A program made the translations under genes and the position numbers. From Pseudotabrizicola sp031991825 (GTDB lineage: Bacteria; Pseudomonadota; Alphaproteobacteria; Rhodobacterales; Rhodobacteraceae), in assembly GCA_031991825.1 (NCBI GenBank), contig DALYSR010000001.1:62001-126000 (forward strand): DNA of 64,000 bases, in the 5' to 3' direction. The notes under the pieces are model-generated. The model saw nothing but the letters and a program-made list of their open reading frames with translations, did no database searches and had not been told where the DNA came from. Positions 33,492-42,754 of the stretch are shown piece after piece. How positions within the stretch are numbered: the stretch's first letter is position 1; each line of letters opens with the position of its first letter.

Positions 33492-34330
33492 TGGCCCAGC
33501 ACCACGCGTCGGGTATCGTCATCGACTTCGGGCTTCACGCCGAACCACCGCTCAAATCCCGGCGCGCCTTGGTGCAGCAACATGCCCAGCCCGTCCACCA
33601 CCTTGCAGCCCTTGGCCTGCGCCTCCAGCAAGAAGGGCGTCATCAGCGGCGTATAGACGATATCGGTGACCAAAGCCTCTAGGCTGATCCGGTCGAGCGA
33701 TATCTTGAATTCACCCTTCCCCACCATCCCGAGCGAGGTGGTATTCACCACGGTCGTAGCCCCTGCGAAAATCTCGCCCGCATGGACCCAGTCGAAGACC
33801 ACGACCTTGGCGCCGAAATCCTTGCGGAAGGCATCAGCGCGGGCGCGGGTGCGATTGGCGATCCGCACTTCGGGCACGCCTGCTTCCAGCAAAGCACAGA
33901 CAATCGCGCGGGCAGCCCCCCCTGCGCCCAGAACCGCCGCGGGGCCGGCTTCAGGGCGCCACTGCGGCGCATTCTGACGAATATTCGCGATAAATCCGCC
34001 GCCGTCCGTATTGTCGGCATAGATCTTGCCATCGGGGCGGAAGGTCAGGGTATTGGCCGCGCCGATCAAAGCCGCGCGGTCGCTGACCACATCGGCCAAG
34101 GCCAAAGCCGCTTCCTTATGCGGGATCGTCACATTGCAGCCGACAAAGCCCAGCTTGGGCAAGGTGGCCAGCACCACGCCCAGATCCGCCGGTGCCACAT
34201 CCATCGGCACATAATGCCCCGGCAGCCCGTAGCGGCCCAGCCAATGCCCGTGCAGCGCCGGAGAACGGCTATGCGCGACCGGATGGCCAATCACCCCTGC
34301 CAGAGGCACTTTCGCAATCGTATCGGTCAT
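33488..34330 (-). CDS. aroE: Shikimate dehydrogenase (NADP+)
   Basis: Reduces 3-dehydroshikimate in aromatic amino acid synthesis. The 280-residue protein shows GHPVAHSRSPALHG (shikimate-binding Ser pair), GCNVTIPHKEAAL (catalytic Lys), ADNTDGGGF (catalytic Asp), the dinucleotide loop VLGAGGAARAIV, NRTRARAD, and the C-terminal LGMLLHQGAPGFERWFG. It overlaps maf and coaE by 4 bp each. Confidence 0.96.
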   Translation of the reverse strand: MTDTIAKVPLAGVIGHPVAHSRSPALHGHWLGRYGLPGHYVPMDVAPADLGVVLATLPKLGFVGCNVTIPHKEAALALADVVSDRAALIGAANTLTFRPDGKIYADNTDGGGFIANIRQNAPQWRPEAGPAAVLGAGGAARAIVCALLEAGVPEVRIANRTRARADAFRKDFGAKVVVFDWVHAGEIFAGATTVVNTTSLGMVGKGEFKISLDRISLEALVTDIVYTPLMTPFLLEAQAKGCKVVDGLGMLLHQGAPGFERWFGVKPEVDDDTRRVVLGQ

Positions 34331-34920
34331 GACGCAATGAATCCCCTGTCCGAGAGATATCCTAGCAAAGGCAGCAACGGCAGGCCGAGAACGGTGAAAT
34401 AATCGCCTTCCACGGCCGAAAAGAGCCGCGCGCCCTCTTCCTCCAATTTATATCCCCCTGCCGAATGGCGGATGCTGTCCCAATTCCGATCCACATAATC
34501 GCGCAGATAAGCGTCCGATACAGGGCGCATATGCAGCCGCACCTCGCCCACGAAACGCCAAATCGGCTTGGCCTCATGGTACAAAACGGCTGCGGATAAC
34601 AATTTATGCCTGCCGCCACGAAGCGCCGCGAGCATGTCGAAAGCCGCTTGCGAATCCCCCGGCTTTCCCCAGATATTACCTTTAAAATCAAGAACTTGAT
34701 CGCATCCCAGCACCAAGGCTGCCGGATCTTTCTCGGCAATCTTGCGGGCTTTCATCTCTGCTAAGGCATCCGCGATGTCACGTGGACGTGCCCCTTCGGC
34801 GATCAGGGCCTGCGTGATGGTTTCCTCATCCACCCGAGCAGGCGCTGAGACAACATCGACACCTGCATTTTTCAGCAGGCTCAGCCGGATGACTGATGCG
34901 GAAGCGAGGGTGATTCTCAT
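34327..34920 (-). CDS. maf: Maf-family nucleotide pyrophosphatase
   Basis: Hydrolyses noncanonical or modified NTPs (dTTP/UTP/m7GTP class) and is linked to septation. The 197-residue protein has the N-terminal LASASVIRLSLLKNAGV, RKIAEKDPAALVLGCDQVL, and SAGGYKLEEEGARLFSAVEGDYFTVLGLPLLPLL signatures. It is the first minus-strand gene to the left of oriC and begins right at its edge. Confidence 0.94.
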   Translation of the reverse strand: MRITLASASVIRLSLLKNAGVDVVSAPARVDEETITQALIAEGARPRDIADALAEMKARKIAEKDPAALVLGCDQVLDFKGNIWGKPGDSQAAFDMLAALRGGRHKLLSAAVLYHEAKPIWRFVGEVRLHMRPVSDAYLRDYVDRNWDSIRHSAGGYKLEEEGARLFSAVEGDYFTVLGLPLLPLLGYLSDRGFIAS

Positions 34921-35353
34921 AAGGAAAACTTATCTAGGGCGACCCTGTGGAAAATCTGGGTATGTTCGGGGGCGCAAGGCTGTAGGTATCTCTGTGGTCA
35001 ATGATTCAGAGGGGGTTTTACCCACTTTCCTCGGCTTTGCGAAGAGCAGTTTTCCGCATGTTGAACGAGTTATCGACTCCCTGTTGTGGAATCACTAGAG
35101 AATCAACATGTGGATAAAGCTGATGTGAAAAATAGTCTCGATTCGTTTCAGGCTAAGTGTTTGTTTTTTAATGGAAAATATTTCTCTTTTTGGCGAATCG
35201 CTTGGCTGTGTACAAAATTATCCACGATTCGAATTCTGTGGACAAAAAGAGGATGAAATCCCAGATTCAGATATCCACAGGCTCTACTACATAATCATTC
35301 CTTTTCTTTCTTCTTTTTATTAAGAAGCTGGATCGGGAACGGAGTGACGGGCG
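34921..35353. other. oriC: Chromosomal replication origin (oriC) candidate
   Basis: A 433-bp gene-free stretch between divergent maf and hemJ, noticeably richer in A/T than its surroundings. DnaA boxes (consensus TTATCCACA): a perfect TGTGGATAA at 35109-35117 on the minus strand; one-mismatch boxes at 34946-34954 (TGTGGAAAA), 35218-35226 (TTATCCACG), 35237-35245 (TGTGGACAA) and 35271-35279 (ATATCCACA); weaker ones at 35070-35078 and 35085-35093. T-rich segments at 35158-35190 and 35297-35320 could be the unwinding region. Genes point away on both sides, and rho-mnmE-mnmG-rsmG-parAB follow, the classic alphaproteobacterial origin neighbourhood. Confidence 0.85.
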
Positions 35354-35803
35354 ATGAGCGAATTCTTGGCGGATTGGTACGGTTGGACGAAGGCGCTGCA
35401 CGTCATCGCGGTCATCTCGTGGATGGCGGGGATTTTTTACCTGCCGCGCTTGTTCGTTTATCACGTGGAACAAGTGGTTAAGGGCTCGGATACCGACCGG
35501 ATGTTCCAAACCATGGAACGCAAACTGCTACGGGGCATCATGAACCCAGCAATGATTGCGACGTGGTTCTTTGGCCTTTGCCTTGTTTTCACGCCTGGTG
35601 TGATTGATTGGAGCCAGATCTGGCCTTGGGTCAAAGCCGCTTCGGTTCTGGGGATGTCGGGCTTCCACGGCTGGCTTGCGGCACGGCGCAAAGACTTCGT
35701 TGGCGGTCGCAATACCCGTTCCGGCAAGACCTATCGGATGATGAACGAAGTGCCGACGTTATTTATGGTTCTTATCGTTTTCGCCGTGATCATGAAATTC
35801 TGA
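35354..35803 (+). CDS. hemJ: Protoporphyrinogen IX oxidase HemJ
   Basis: Membrane enzyme that oxidises protoporphyrinogen IX to protoporphyrin IX in heme synthesis (HemJ/UPF0093 family). The 149-residue protein has four hydrophobic segments and conserved KALHVIAVISWMAGIFYLPRLFVYHVE, with His16 and His37 as likely heme ligands, plus ARRKDF and TYRMMNEVPTLFM. It is the first gene to the right of oriC, preceded by GGAG. Related genomes often have hemE or hemH close by; neither is present here. Confidence 0.94.
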   Translation: MSEFLADWYGWTKALHVIAVISWMAGIFYLPRLFVYHVEQVVKGSDTDRMFQTMERKLLRGIMNPAMIATWFFGLCLVFTPGVIDWSQIWPWVKAASVLGMSGFHGWLAARRKDFVGGRNTRSGKTYRMMNEVPTLFMVLIVFAVIMKF

Positions 35804-35945
35804 CAGTTTCGTCGGTCAGATTGACTTTTGGGGTCGGGGGCGGTATTCCATCTTCAGCAGGGCCGTCCGGCCTTGGCGTCTCCCCTTGAAAAGCTATGTC
35901 TCGCACAAGCCCTTTGGGTTATTTGCGGGGCGAGGATATGTTGCG

Positions 35946-37217
35946 ATGACCGTCGAACGTTTGAACCTTTCCGATCTGAAGGCAAAAACGCCTGCCGATC
36001 TTCTGGCGATGGCCGAAGAGTGGGAGATCGAAAACGCGCCTTCCATGCGGAAGGGCGAAATGATGTTCCAAATCCTGAAGGAACATGCCGAAGAAGGCTT
36101 CGAAATCGGCGGTGACGGCGTTTTGGAAGTGCTGCAGGATGGTTTCGGCTTCCTGCGTAGCCCTGAAGCCAACTATTTGCCCGGTCCGGACGATATTTAT
36201 GTCTCGCCCGAAATCCTGCGCCAGTTTTCGCTGCGCACGGGGGATTCGATCGAAGGCGTAATTCAGGCGCCGCGCGAAAACGAACGTTATTTCAGCCTTG
36301 TGAAGGTCACCCAGATCAATTTCGACGATCCGGAGCGTGCGCGTCACAAGGTCCACTTCGACAACCTGACGCCGCTCTATCCGGATGAGCGTTTGAAGAT
36401 GGAAATCGAAGATCCGACCATCAAGGACCGCTCGGCGCGTATCATCGATATGGTTTGCCCGATCGGTAAGGGCCAGCGTGCGCTGATCGTGGCACCGCCG
36501 CGGACCGGTAAAACCGTTTTGCTGCAGAATATTGCGCGTTCGATCGAGGTTAATCACCCCGAATGCTATCTGATCGTGCTGCTGATCGACGAACGCCCCG
36601 AAGAAGTCACCGATATGCAGCGTTCGGTGAAGGGGGAAGTCATTTCTTCCACCTTCGACGAGCCGGCAACCCGTCACGTCGCCGTCGCCGAAATGGTGAT
36701 CGAAAAGGCGAAACGTCTGGTCGAACATAAGCGCGATGTCGTTATCTTGCTGGATTCGATCACCCGTCTGGGCCGCGCCTTCAATACCGTGGTGCCGAGC
36801 TCGGGTAAGGTTTTGACCGGTGGTGTGGATGCGAACGCCCTGCAACGCCCGAAGCGTTTCTTCGGTGCGGCGCGTAATATCGAAGAAGGCGGCTCGCTGA
36901 CCATCATTGCAACCGCGCTGATCGACACCGGCTCGCGTATGGATGAAGTGATCTTCGAAGAATTTAAAGGTACCGGTAACAGCGAAATCGTTCTGGACCG
37001 CAAAGTCGCCGACAAGCGCGTCTTCCCGGCCATCGATATCCTGAAATCGGGCACCCGTAAGGAAGATCTGCTGGTCGATAAGTCCGATCTGCAGAAGACC
37101 TATGTGCTGCGTCGCATCCTGAACCCGATGGGCACCACCGATGCGATCGAATTCCTGATCTCGAAGTTGAAGCAGACCAAATCGAATGGCGAGTTCTTCG
37201 AGTCGATGAACACCTGA
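35946..37217 (+). CDS. rho: Transcription termination factor Rho
   Basis: Hexameric RNA-dependent ATPase that ends transcription at C-rich sites. The 423-residue protein has the N-terminal RNA-binding domain (LNLSDLKAKTPADLL, then the cold-shock-like GVLEVLQDGFGFLRSPEANYLP), Walker A APPRTGKTVLL (about 176-186), Walker B VVILLDSITRLGRAFNTV, the Q-loop and the C-terminal KSGTRKEDLL. The ATG at 35946 matches the family start; GAGGAT lies 12 nt upstream. The 142-bp hemJ-rho gap has no obvious strong hairpin; Rho autoregulation there is possible but not visible. Confidence 0.98.
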   Translation: MTVERLNLSDLKAKTPADLLAMAEEWEIENAPSMRKGEMMFQILKEHAEEGFEIGGDGVLEVLQDGFGFLRSPEANYLPGPDDIYVSPEILRQFSLRTGDSIEGVIQAPRENERYFSLVKVTQINFDDPERARHKVHFDNLTPLYPDERLKMEIEDPTIKDRSARIIDMVCPIGKGQRALIVAPPRTGKTVLLQNIARSIEVNHPECYLIVLLIDERPEEVTDMQRSVKGEVISSTFDEPATRHVAVAEMVIEKAKRLVEHKRDVVILLDSITRLGRAFNTVVPSSGKVLTGGVDANALQRPKRFFGAARNIEEGGSLTIIATALIDTGSRMDEVIFEEFKGTGNSEIVLDRKVADKRVFPAIDILKSGTRKEDLLVDKSDLQKTYVLRRILNPMGTTDAIEFLISKLKQTKSNGEFFESMNT

Positions 37218-37247
37218 TCTGCGGCCCAAGGCCCAGGAAAATGAGAC

Positions 37248-38531
37248 ATGTCTGATACGATATTCGCGCTGGCAACAGCCCGCGGTAAAGCCGGCGTTTC
37301 TGTTTTTCGGGTCTCGGGACCGGAAGCGCTGGCAGCAGCAAAGGCCTTGGGGGTAGGGACACTATCTCCAAGGCAAACTTATTTGCGCAAACTGACCTTC
37401 GAAGGGGCCTTGCTGGATGAGGCTTTGGTGATTTATTTCGCCAAAGGCGCCAGCTTTACCGGTGAAGAAGTCGTTGAATTTCAAACACATGGAAGTTTAG
37501 CCGTGAATGCGGCCATGTTGCGTGCCTTGGGGCAAGTCCCTGGGTTGCGACTGGCGGCACCGGGTGAATTTACCCGTCGCGCCTTGGAAAACGGCTGCCT
37601 TGATCTGACGCAGGTCGAAGGGCTGGCCGATCTTATCGACGCTGAAACCGAAGCGCAGCGCAAGCAAGCCCAACGGGTGTTGTCTGGTGCCATCGGGCAG
37701 CGTGCGGAACAATGGCGCAAGGATCTTATCCGTGCAGCAGCCTTGATCGAGGCGACGATTGATTTCGCTGACGAAGAGGTTCCGGTCGACGTATCGCCCG
37801 AAGTTCTTCAGTTGATTGACGGGTTGCGCGTCGCATTCCGCAAAGAGATCGACGGCAGCTATGTGGCCGAGCGCATACGTGACGGCTTCGAAGTGGCGAT
37901 CATCGGCCCGCCGAATGCTGGAAAATCCTCGCTTTTGAACTGTCTGGCAGGACGTGAAGCTGCAATCACCTCATCTATCGCGGGAACGACCCGCGACGTG
38001 ATTGAGGTGCGGATGGAGCTTTCTGGGTTACCGGTAACATTATTGGATACCGCCGGCTTGCGCGAAACCGATGACGAGATTGAGAAAATCGGTGTCGACC
38101 GCGCACGTCAGCGCGCTGCGCAGGCGGATCTTCGCGTTTTGGTGCGTGATGATGGCGATGATGATCAGCAGTATCCGGTAGAGGATGGCGATATCATCGT
38201 TTGGTCCAAAGCCGACATACGGCCGCGTGAGAATGCCATATCCGCCCAAAATGGCATCGGCATCGATGAGTTGATCGGGAAGATCAGCGCAACGCTCTCC
38301 GATAAAGCGGGCGGTGCCGGACTTTTGATTCGCGAACGCCAAAGACAGGCCTTATCAGAGGCGGTCATCGCCTTGGATTCTGCCCATGGAATACTATATA
38401 GCGGTGTTGCTGCCGAGCTGGCAGCGGCGGATTTGCGTTCTGCTTTGCGCTCGCTTGAGTTGCTGGTAGGGCAGGTGGGTGTTGAAGCTTTGCTGGGCGA
38501 GATATTCTCCAGCTTCTGCATCGGTAAATAG
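37248..38531 (+). CDS. mnmE: tRNA uridine-5-carboxymethylaminomethyl modification GTPase MnmE
   Basis: With MnmG makes cmnm5U34 in split-box tRNAs. The 427-residue protein has the N-terminal folate-binding domain (TIFALATARGKAGVSVFRVSG), the helical domain, a G domain with IIGPPNAGKSSLLN, TSSIAGTTRDV, LLDTAGLRETDDEIE and VWSKAD, and the invariant C-terminal FCIGK. mnmG follows on the same strand within 11 bp. Confidence 0.97.
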   Translation: MSDTIFALATARGKAGVSVFRVSGPEALAAAKALGVGTLSPRQTYLRKLTFEGALLDEALVIYFAKGASFTGEEVVEFQTHGSLAVNAAMLRALGQVPGLRLAAPGEFTRRALENGCLDLTQVEGLADLIDAETEAQRKQAQRVLSGAIGQRAEQWRKDLIRAAALIEATIDFADEEVPVDVSPEVLQLIDGLRVAFRKEIDGSYVAERIRDGFEVAIIGPPNAGKSSLLNCLAGREAAITSSIAGTTRDVIEVRMELSGLPVTLLDTAGLRETDDEIEKIGVDRARQRAAQADLRVLVRDDGDDDQQYPVEDGDIIVWSKADIRPRENAISAQNGIGIDELIGKISATLSDKAGGAGLLIRERQRQALSEAVIALDSAHGILYSGVAAELAAADLRSALRSLELLVGQVGVEALLGEIFSSFCIGK

Positions 38532-38534
38532 GAG

Positions 38535-38550
38535 TGTTTCACGTGAAACA
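38535..38550. other. parS: parS centromere site 1 (perfect)
   Basis: TGTTTCACGTGAAACA, an exact match to the bacterial parS consensus and a perfect 16-bp palindrome. It covers the translation start of mnmG: the core GTG at 38543 is the best-spaced start codon. Confidence 0.93.
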
Positions 38551-40408
38551 TTTTGATGTTGTCGTTATCGGCGGTGGTCATGCCGGTACTGAAGCTGCGG
38601 CTGCCTCTGCGCGCGTTGGCGCCAAAACTGCACTTATCTCGATGAAAGCGGGCGATATTGGTACCATGTCGTGCAATCCGGCGATCGGCGGCCTTGGTAA
38701 AGGTCACCTTGTTCGCGAGATAGACGCACTTGATGGCATCATGGGGAAGGCAGCAGATGAAGCTGGAATTCAGTTTCGTCTGCTGAACCGTCGTAAAGGT
38801 CCTGCCGTGCAAGGGCCGCGTACCCAGGCTGATCGCGCGCTTTATAAGCAGTCTGTGCAAAAATACTTGGGCCAAGAGCCAAATTTGACGATCATCGAGG
38901 CTGAAGTAGCTGACATCTCAGTAGAAAATGATCGTATTACCGGTGTTGTACTTGCCGATGATAGCGTCATTACGGCGCATTCGGTTGTTTTGACGGCTGG
39001 GACTTTTTTGAATGGCCTGATCCATATCGGTCAGACGAAATCGCAAGGGGGGCGTATGGGTGACCTGCCCTCCAACCGCCTCGGAACACGTCTTGGGGGC
39101 TTGGGCCTTGCTCGTGGGCGGTTGAAGACCGGCACGCCGCCCCGACTTGATGGCCGCACGATCAATTGGTCCATCTTGGACCAACAGCCGGGTGATGACG
39201 TGCCGACGCTGTTTTCGTTCATGAATAAGGTGCCCTATCAGCGTCAGATCAGCTGCGGCATCACCAAGACGAACGAACGGACGCATGAAATCATCCGTAA
39301 TAATTTGGCCTTGTCGGCCATGTATGGCGGTCACATCGAAGGTGTGGGGCCGCGGTATTGTCCGTCTATCGAAGACAAAGTCGTGCGCTTCGCTGACAAG
39401 GATAGCCATCAGATTTTCCTTGAACCAGAAGGTTTGAATGACCATACCGTTTATCCGAATGGTATATCATCCTCGCTGCCGGTTGATGTGCAGGAAGCCT
39501 ATGTGCGCAGCATAGAAGGCCTTGAAAACGTTATGATTCTTCAGCCTGCCTATGCGATTGAATATGACTATTTTGATCCTCGCGGCTTGCGTTTCAACTT
39601 GGAAACCCAAGCGATTGCCGGGCTATATTTCGCGGGCCAGATCAATGGTACGACCGGTTACGAAGAGGCCGGTGCTCAAGGCTTGGTCGCTGGGATGAAT
39701 GCCGCCCGTGCTGCAAAGGGTATGGAAGCCGCAGCTTTTGACCGTACCGACAGCTATATCGGCGTATTGCTCGATGATCTGATGAGCCGAGGTGTTACCG
39801 AGCCTTACCGCATGTTCACGTCTCGCGCTGAATATCGTCTGCATCTAAGGGCTGACAACGCAGATCAACGCCTGACTGCCAAAGGCGTTGCGATGGGATT
39901 GGTTCGTGACACGCGCAAAGCGTTTTTCGAAGCAAAAATGGAGCGCTTGGCGGCGACCAAGGCGACCTTAGCCGCCAATGTTTTTACGCCTAACGAACTG
40001 AAATCTAAGGGCGTTCAGGTTAGCGCCGATGGCGTTAAACGCAGTGGCTTGGATCTGATTGGGTCTTTCGATCTGTCAGAAGATGATCTGATCGCCTTGA
40101 TCCCTGCATTCGGGAATCATGCCGGCGAGGATAGGGCTCAGGTTCAAAACGACACCGTTTATGGTCGCTATTTGGTGCGTCAGCAGCATGAGATTGATCA
40201 GTTGCGTCGTGATGAGATGACGGCAATCCCAGACGATTTTGTTTATTTGGCTTTGCCGGGGCTGTCGAATGAATTGGCAGCAAAATTGGGGCGTTATCGC
40301 CCGCAGAATTTGGCGCAAGCCTGCAAGATCGAGGGGATGACCCCCGCCGCTTTGGCACTGATTTTGGCCAACTTACGGAAGAATGGCGCAGTTCGCGCCG
40401 TAGGATGA
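38543..40408 (+). CDS. mnmG: tRNA uridine-5-carboxymethylaminomethyl modification enzyme MnmG (GidA)
   Basis: FAD-dependent partner of MnmE in wobble-U modification. The 621-residue protein has the FAD loop FDVVVIGGGHAGTEAA, MSCNPAIGGLGKGHLVREIDALDG, GLKTGTPPRL-type RLKTGTPPRLDG, and TGYEEAGAQGLVAGMNAA. I placed the start at the GTG at 38543 (MKHFDVVVIGGG): AGGAG at 38530-38534 is 8 nt upstream, whereas the GTG at 38534 overlaps the SD itself. That start codon is the centre of parS site 1. Third codon positions here are visibly richer in A/T than in the outer parts of the window. Confidence 0.96.
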   Translation: MKHFDVVVIGGGHAGTEAAAASARVGAKTALISMKAGDIGTMSCNPAIGGLGKGHLVREIDALDGIMGKAADEAGIQFRLLNRRKGPAVQGPRTQADRALYKQSVQKYLGQEPNLTIIEAEVADISVENDRITGVVLADDSVITAHSVVLTAGTFLNGLIHIGQTKSQGGRMGDLPSNRLGTRLGGLGLARGRLKTGTPPRLDGRTINWSILDQQPGDDVPTLFSFMNKVPYQRQISCGITKTNERTHEIIRNNLALSAMYGGHIEGVGPRYCPSIEDKVVRFADKDSHQIFLEPEGLNDHTVYPNGISSSLPVDVQEAYVRSIEGLENVMILQPAYAIEYDYFDPRGLRFNLETQAIAGLYFAGQINGTTGYEEAGAQGLVAGMNAARAAKGMEAAAFDRTDSYIGVLLDDLMSRGVTEPYRMFTSRAEYRLHLRADNADQRLTAKGVAMGLVRDTRKAFFEAKMERLAATKATLAANVFTPNELKSKGVQVSADGVKRSGLDLIGSFDLSEDDLIALIPAFGNHAGEDRAQVQNDTVYGRYLVRQQHEIDQLRRDEMTAIPDDFVYLALPGLSNELAAKLGRYRPQNLAQACKIEGMTPAALALILANLRKNGAVRAVG

Positions 40409-40412
40409 TAGT

Positions 40413-41027
40413 ATGAGCTCTGTCGATTTTGGTGCGAATGTTTCACGTGAAACAGTGGAGCTTTTGGAGGCTTTTGCGGCTATGGTCCGCAAGTGGAATC
40501 CGAAGATTAATCTTGTTTCCAAATCGACGCTCGACGATTTGATGACACGCCACATTGTTGATTCCGTTCAAATATTCGACATCGTCGGTCCGAACTTCAA
40601 CCATTGGGCCGATTTTGGCAGTGGTGGCGGATTTCCTGGCATTGTTGTCGCCATTCTTGCGAAGGAGGCGGCTCCGCAAGCGCGTATCTCTCTGGTCGAA
40701 TCCGATGCACGTAAATGCGCCTTCCTTCGAGAGGCATCGCGGCAACTTGGCTTGAATGTCAAAGTCTTCAATGAACGCATCGAAAAAGTGCCTGCCTTGC
40801 AAGCGGATGTTATATCGGCGCGCGCTTTGGCACGTCTGAACATTCTGTGTGACTTCGCGATACGACACGGCGGTGCTGACTTTACGGCCGTTTTCCCGAA
40901 AGGCGAGACCTATCAGGATGAAATTGATGAGGCAAAGCTCACTTGGGACTTTGAACTTGAAGTTTTGCCGAGTAAGACTGAGGCAAAGGCTGCCATCTTG
41001 AAGTTGAGGAATATTGCCAATGTCTGA
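40413..41027 (+). CDS. rsmG: 16S rRNA (guanine527-N7)-methyltransferase RsmG (GidB)
   Basis: Methylates G527 of 16S rRNA; loss gives low-level streptomycin resistance. The 204-residue protein has KWNPKINLVSKSTLDDLMTRHIVDSVQI, the SAM motif WADFGSGGGFPGIVVAI, VESDARKCAFLREASRQL and SARALARLN. Codons 9-14 (NVSRET) are encoded by parS site 2. It is 4 bp after mnmG and overlaps parA. Confidence 0.96.
   Translation: MSSVDFGANVSRETVELLEAFAAMVRKWNPKINLVSKSTLDDLMTRHIVDSVQIFDIVGPNFNHWADFGSGGGFPGIVVAILAKEAAPQARISLVESDARKCAFLREASRQLGLNVKVFNERIEKVPALQADVISARALARLNILCDFAIRHGGADFTAVFPKGETYQDEIDEAKLTWDFELEVLPSKTEAKAAILKLRNIANV
40439..40454. other. parS: parS centromere site 2 (perfect)
   Basis: TGTTTCACGTGAAACA again exact, lying inside the rsmG coding sequence near its 5' end and read as Val-Ser-Arg-Glu-Thr, 1.9 kb from site 1 and 0.6 kb from parA. 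Confidence 0.93.
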
Positions 41028-41832
41028 TTTCGTAACCGGGAAAATGCCGCGCATTTTTGCAGTTGCCAATCAGAAGGGGGGGGTCGGTAAGACCACCACC
41101 GCAATTAACCTCTCGGCTGCCTTTGCCGAACTCGGCTATCGTATTCTGGTCATCGATATTGACCCGCAAGGAAATGCCTCAACCGGCCTTGGTGTCGCGC
41201 CTGAAGATCGGACGGGAACAAGTTACGATCTTTTGCTGAATGATGCCTCTATCGATAGCATCCTTAAGCCTGCAAGCATCGATAATGTGATGGTTTGTCC
41301 GGCGAATTCCGACCTTGCTTCTGCCGATATCGATCTGATTTCGGCAGAAGGGCGCAGCTATCTGCTGAAGAATGCCATCGCTGAGGCCGTTCGTAATGGC
41401 CATAACTACGACTTCATCTTCATCGATTGCCCGCCGTCGCTCTCTTTGTTGACGGTAAATGCCTTGGTGGCAGCTGATTCCGTGATTATTCCGCTGCAAA
41501 GCGAGTTCTTTGCGCTTGAAGGCCTGTCTCAGCTGATGCTGACCATCCGCGATATTCGCAAAACCGCAAATGCAGATCTTCGAATTGAAGGTGTGCTTGT
41601 GACGATGACCGACAACCGGAACCGTCTTTCGCAGAATGTTGAAGCGGATGCCCGTGAAAATCTTGGGGAATTGGTCTTTAATACCACTATCCCCAGAAAT
41701 GTTCGGGTATCCGAAGCGCCATCCTTCTCGATCCCCGTATTAAGCTATGATACCAACTCGAAAGGTGCGGAAGCTTATCGGAAATTGGCATTAGAAATCA
41801 TTTCCAGGCGCTCCGCCGGACGTGTCGCCTGA
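41020..41832 (+). CDS. parA: Chromosome-partitioning ATPase ParA
   Basis: Walker ATPase that moves ParB-parS complexes and so segregates origins. The 270-residue protein has the deviant Walker A NQKGGVGKTTTAINL (Lys19-Thr26 region), VIDIDPQGNASTGLG, FIFIDCPPSLSLLTVNAL, and the C-terminal FNTTIPRNVRVSEAPSFSIPVLSYD. I chose the ATG at 41020, overlapping the rsmG stop; a TTG two codons upstream is in frame. A G8 run at 41076-41083 encodes KGGV and stays in frame. Confidence 0.96.
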   Translation: MSDFVTGKMPRIFAVANQKGGVGKTTTAINLSAAFAELGYRILVIDIDPQGNASTGLGVAPEDRTGTSYDLLLNDASIDSILKPASIDNVMVCPANSDLASADIDLISAEGRSYLLKNAIAEAVRNGHNYDFIFIDCPPSLSLLTVNALVAADSVIIPLQSEFFALEGLSQLMLTIRDIRKTANADLRIEGVLVTMTDNRNRLSQNVEADARENLGELVFNTTIPRNVRVSEAPSFSIPVLSYDTNSKGAEAYRKLALEIISRRSAGRVA

Positions 41833-41848
41833 TAGGAGGGGCCTCAGG

Positions 41849-42754
41849 ATGGAAAAAAAGGTCGAGCGTAAGGGGCTTGGACGAGGTCTGTCGGCTTTGA
41901 TGGCTGATGTGCACCTTGTGGCGGATGATTTGGACGCGAAGAAAGAACCGACGATTATGCCTGACGCGACTCTGGCGATAGAACAGATCAAGCCTAATCC
42001 CAAGCAGCCTCGTATTGATTTCGACCAAGGTGCTTTGCAGGAACTTGCGGATTCTATTCGCAAAAAGGGTGTCATTCAGCCGCTTGTCGTCCGTGCGATG
42101 CCCGATGGGCATTACCAGATCGTTGCAGGTGAACGTCGCTGGCGCGCGTCGCAATTGGCGCAGCTGCACCGCGTTCCGGTGGTTATCCGTGACTTTTCGG
42201 ATGATGAAGTCCTTGAAATCGCGATCATTGAAAACATCCAGCGTGCCGATCTTAATGCTGTCGAAGAAGCGCTTGGTTTCCGTCAGCTGATGGATCGCTT
42301 TGGCCATACGCAAGAACGTCTTGCGGAATCACTGTCGAAAAGCCGGTCGCATATTGCCAATACCTTGCGCTTGTTGAACTTGCCAAATCCCGTGCAAGGG
42401 ATGATCCGTGACGGAAAATTGACCGCAGGTCATGCGCGTGCATTGATCGGTGCGCCTGATGCGGTTCAACTGGCTGAGAAAGTGGTGAACAGCTCGCTTT
42501 CGGTGCGCGAAACCGAAAAGCTGGTGCGCAAGGTGGGTGAGAAAAATGGCAAGCCGCAGCGCGCGCCGCGTGGGGCCAATAGCAACAAGGATGCGGATAC
42601 GCGCGCCTTGGAAGCCGATCTCAGCGCAAATCTGGGCATGGATCTGAGCATTGACCACGAAGCGGGCACCGAGGGTGGGGTGATCAAGATCCGGTATAAG
42701 GACCTTGATCAACTGGATCAGCTTTGCCAGCTGCTGTCGTCCAGCCTGCGTTAA
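41849..42754 (+). CDS. parB: Chromosome-partitioning protein ParB (CTPase clamp)
   Basis: Binds parS, closes into a CTP-dependent sliding clamp and spreads over flanking DNA. The 301-residue protein has the N-terminal ParA-stimulating KGLGRGLSALM, the CTP-binding GERRWRA (94-100) and ENIQRADLNAVEEA, the HTH FGHTQERLAESLSKSRSHIANTLRLL, and a C-terminal dimerisation domain. The ATG at 41849 has AGGAGG upstream. Its stop codon directly abuts the stop of convergent hemW (TAA|TTA). Confidence 0.97.
   Translation: MEKKVERKGLGRGLSALMADVHLVADDLDAKKEPTIMPDATLAIEQIKPNPKQPRIDFDQGALQELADSIRKKGVIQPLVVRAMPDGHYQIVAGERRWRASQLAQLHRVPVVIRDFSDDEVLEIAIIENIQRADLNAVEEALGFRQLMDRFGHTQERLAESLSKSRSHIANTLRLLNLPNPVQGMIRDGKLTAGHARALIGAPDAVQLAEKVVNSSLSVRETEKLVRKVGEKNGKPQRAPRGANSNKDADTRALEADLSANLGMDLSIDHEAGTEGGVIKIRYKDLDQLDQLCQLLSSSLR

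Noticed and set aside
41076..41083. G8 run at the start of parA as a frameshift site
   Set aside because: The run is in frame and encodes the invariant KGGVGK Walker motif.
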